Part shown: piece by piece, positions 62,583-64,000 of the stretch | Layout of the letters: every line of letters begins with the position of its first letter | Numbering within the stretch: the stretch's first letter is position 1 | Source: UBA4408 sp002389785 | Lineage (GTDB): Bacteria > Bacteroidota > Bacteroidia > UBA4408 | Assembly: GCA_035438985.1 (NCBI GenBank) | Contig: DAORJK010000002.1 | Coordinates: 408,364-472,363 of the forward strand | Direction: 5' to 3' | Length of the DNA: 64,000 nucleotides | Position numbers and translations under genes: made by a program | Notes under the pieces: generated by a model | Seen by the model: only the letters and a program-made list of their open reading frames with translations | What the model was told of the DNA's origin: nothing | Database searches by the model: none

Positions 62583-63878
62583 ATGAATTACAAACAAACC
62601 CTTGAATACTTGTATTCCAGTTTGCCCATGTTTCAGCGAATTGGCGCTGCTGCGTATAAAGCAGATTTAAACAATACAATAGCGCTATTAAAGCTGGTTC
62701 GAAATCCTGAAAAAAAATTTAAGAGCATTCACATTGCAGGTACCAACGGAAAAGGTTCGGTATCGCACATGCTGGCGTCGATATTACAATGTGCAGGTTA
62801 CCGAGTAGGATTGTATACCTCGCCCCACTTGAAGGATTTTAGAGAACGTATTAAAGTAAATGGTAAACCAATAAGCCAACAAGATGTTGTTCAATTTGTA
62901 GAGCAATACAAGAACGGCTTTGAAAAAATAAAACCTAGTTTTTTTGAGATTACAGTAGGAATGGCTTTTGAATATTTTGAAAAGCAACAAGTAGATATTG
63001 CTGTAATTGAAACGGGTTTGGGAGGAAGATTGGATTCGACCAACGTGATAAAACCATTGTTATCGGTAATTACCAACATTAGTTTCGATCACGAAGCTTT
63101 GTTGGGAAACACCTTGGAAAAAATAGCCATTGAAAAAGCCGGAATTATTAAATTAAAGACTCCGGTTGTAGTTGGCGAAATGCAGGCTGAATCGCGATTT
63201 ATATTCAGTAAGTATGCCATACAAAACAAGGCTGAATTGTTTTTTGCAGACCAAGTTTACAAGGTGCAACAGTCAAGTATAAAGGGCACTGTGAATCCTG
63301 TGCAAGAGATGGATATTTTAAGAAATGGTAAGGTTTTTATAGAAAAATTGAGCATTCCTTTGCTGGGTCATTATCAACAAAAAAATTGTTGTACTGTATT
63401 GCAGGCGGTGGAGTTGTTGCAACAACAATCGTTTGTAGTAACCGAAAAGGACATAAAATTGGGCATGGCCAAGGTAATTGAGCAAACCAATTTTCAAGGT
63501 CGCTGGCAAGTGCTTAATCGCAAGCCATTGGTTATAGCCGATACAGCACACAATGAAGCAGGAATAAAGGAGGTAATGAAGCAATTGAAATTAACTCCGC
63601 ATAAAAAATTGCACATTGTTTTAGGAGTAGTGAACGATAAGGACTTGAGTAAAATACTTCATTTGTTCCCAAGTAAAGCGCTCTATTATTTTTGCAAGGC
63701 CGATTTACCAAGGGCATTGGATGCAAAAATATTACAAGAAAAAGCGAAGGAGCATTCCTTAAAAGGTAAAGTTTATTCCTCTGTAAATGAGGCACTAAAA
63801 GCAGCCGAAAAAGCAGCAACAAAAGAAGATTTAGTTTTTGTTGGAGGCTCAACGTTTACAGTAGCAGAAGTGCTTTAA
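62583..63878 (+). CDS. folC: Bifunctional folylpolyglutamate synthase / dihydrofolate synthase
   Basis: 431 residues, typical length. P-loop AGTNGKGSV (52-60), LYTSPHLKDFRERIKVNG, the Mur-ligase-type IETGLGGRLDSTNVI, and ITNISFDHEALLGNTLEKIAIEKAGIIK follow in the expected order. The C-terminal domain has VIADTAHNEAGIKEV and VFVGGSTFTVAEVL. It adds glutamate to dihydropteroate and to folates. It is preceded by a plausible promoter and followed 67 bp later by the tRNA gene. No anomaly. Confidence 0.96.
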   Translation: MNYKQTLEYLYSSLPMFQRIGAAAYKADLNNTIALLKLVRNPEKKFKSIHIAGTNGKGSVSHMLASILQCAGYRVGLYTSPHLKDFRERIKVNGKPISQQDVVQFVEQYKNGFEKIKPSFFEITVGMAFEYFEKQQVDIAVIETGLGGRLDSTNVIKPLLSVITNISFDHEALLGNTLEKIAIEKAGIIKLKTPVVVGEMQAESRFIFSKYAIQNKAELFFADQVYKVQQSSIKGTVNPVQEMDILRNGKVFIEKLSIPLLGHYQQKNCCTVLQAVELLQQQSFVVTEKDIKLGMAKVIEQTNFQGRWQVLNRKPLVIADTAHNEAGIKEVMKQLKLTPHKKLHIVLGVVNDKDLSKILHLFPSKALYYFCKADLPRALDAKILQEKAKEHSLKGKVYSSVNEALKAAEKAATKEDLVFVGGSTFTVAEVL

Positions 63879-63899
63879 AAAATATTTTTTAAAATAAAT

Positions 63900-63929
63900 T
63901 TTGACCAAAAGAAAAAGTATCTATATTTG
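63900..63929 (+). promoter_or_regulatory. Bacteroidota-type promoter of the tRNA gene
   Basis: TTTG (63900-63903), an 18-nt spacer and TATATTTG (63922-63929) match the consensus exactly. The mature tRNA starts 17 nt downstream at 63946. Confidence 0.75.
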
Positions 63930-63945
63930 CACACCCAAAAAATAA

Positions 63946-64000
63946 GGGAGCTTAGCTCAGCTGGTTCAGAGCACTCCGATACATCGGAGGGGTCACTGGT
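63946..64000 (+). tRNA. 5' part of a tRNA, probably tRNA-Val (UAC), cut by the window end
   Basis: GGGAGCT acceptor strand (63946-63952), TA, D-arm GCTC/GAGC (63955-63958 and 63969-63972), base 26 A, anticodon stem CTCCG/CGGAG (63974-63978 and 63985-63989), GGGTC variable loop and the start of the T-arm (ACTGGT) are all in place. The acceptor, D-arm and T-arm match Bacteroidota tRNA-Val. The anticodon loop is 6 nt as written (ATACAT, 63979-63984) instead of 7; one added T would give a normal loop with anticodon TAC. The 3' half is outside the window. Confidence 0.8.

Noticed and set aside
63979..63984. Reading the tRNA as tRNA-Cys with anticodon ACA
   Set aside because: This needs a shifted 7-nt loop that breaks the perfect 5-bp stem, and A34 in a Cys tRNA is implausible. 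The arms match tRNA-Val with one T missing.

Overview
The window is 64 kb of AT-rich chromosome from a member of the phylum Bacteroidota. The evidence is consistent: type IX secretion (T9SS) sorting domains of both A and B kinds, a PorV-family protein next to a gingipain-like C25 peptidase, Bacteroidota-restricted families (DUF4295, DUF2851, DUF4421, DUF2911), TonB/SusC-style outer-membrane proteins, and promoters with a TTTG ... TAnnTTTG layout instead of -35/-10 boxes. I cannot place it below phylum with confidence.

Layout. Bases 1-11 kb hold a partial DNA-repair nuclease, a sugar epimerase, an RmlD-like reductase, a K+ channel, small envelope genes, a fatty-acid hydroxylase, a CvpA-DUF420 group, a large glycosyltransferase fusion and recR. 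Bases 11-20 kb hold three T9SS-exported repeat proteins interleaved with a Na+/solute symporter and malate dehydrogenase. Bases 20-26 kb hold queD, a sensor kinase with a response-regulator/CRP fusion, pnp and rpsO. Bases 26.4-34.4 kb are a single giant T9SS-B surface protein of 2651 residues built from about 24 tandem 90-residue modules. Bases 34.5-42 kb contain ftsY, DUF4295, rpmG (L33) and rpmB (L28), with three envelope or periplasmic genes between L33 and L28. Bases 42-46 kb are a small glycan cluster (deacetylase plus two glycosyltransferases). Bases 45.7-53.3 kb run RidA, DUF2911, PorV-family, and a 1687-residue C25 peptidase.

The most unusual region is 53.32-54.67 kb. A single-domain HUH (Y1) transposase of the RAYT type sits between two arrays of palindromic repeats in opposite orientation. 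Both arrays are built on the same 13-nt core GCGTTTGCAACGC in two hairpin variants. The right array has an exact 68-bp period. This looks like a REP/RAYT (REPtron) locus in Bacteroidota. It separates the C25 peptidase gene from the housekeeping hpf-xerC-rpsU group.

Bases 54.8-64 kb carry hpf, xerC, rpsU, an acyl-CoA dehydrogenase, apt, a helix-hairpin-helix protein, a tonB gene followed by an exbB-exbD-tonB energy-transducing operon, folC, and the first 55 nt of a tRNA. That tRNA resembles tRNA-Val(UAC), but its anticodon loop has only 6 nt as written.

Functionally the window mixes core information-processing genes (S15, S21, L28, L33, PNPase, FtsY, RecR, HPF) with cell-envelope genes. The TonB/ExbBD proteins could energise the outer-membrane receptor, and the PorV/C25 pair may take part in exporting or processing the T9SS cargo also encoded here.
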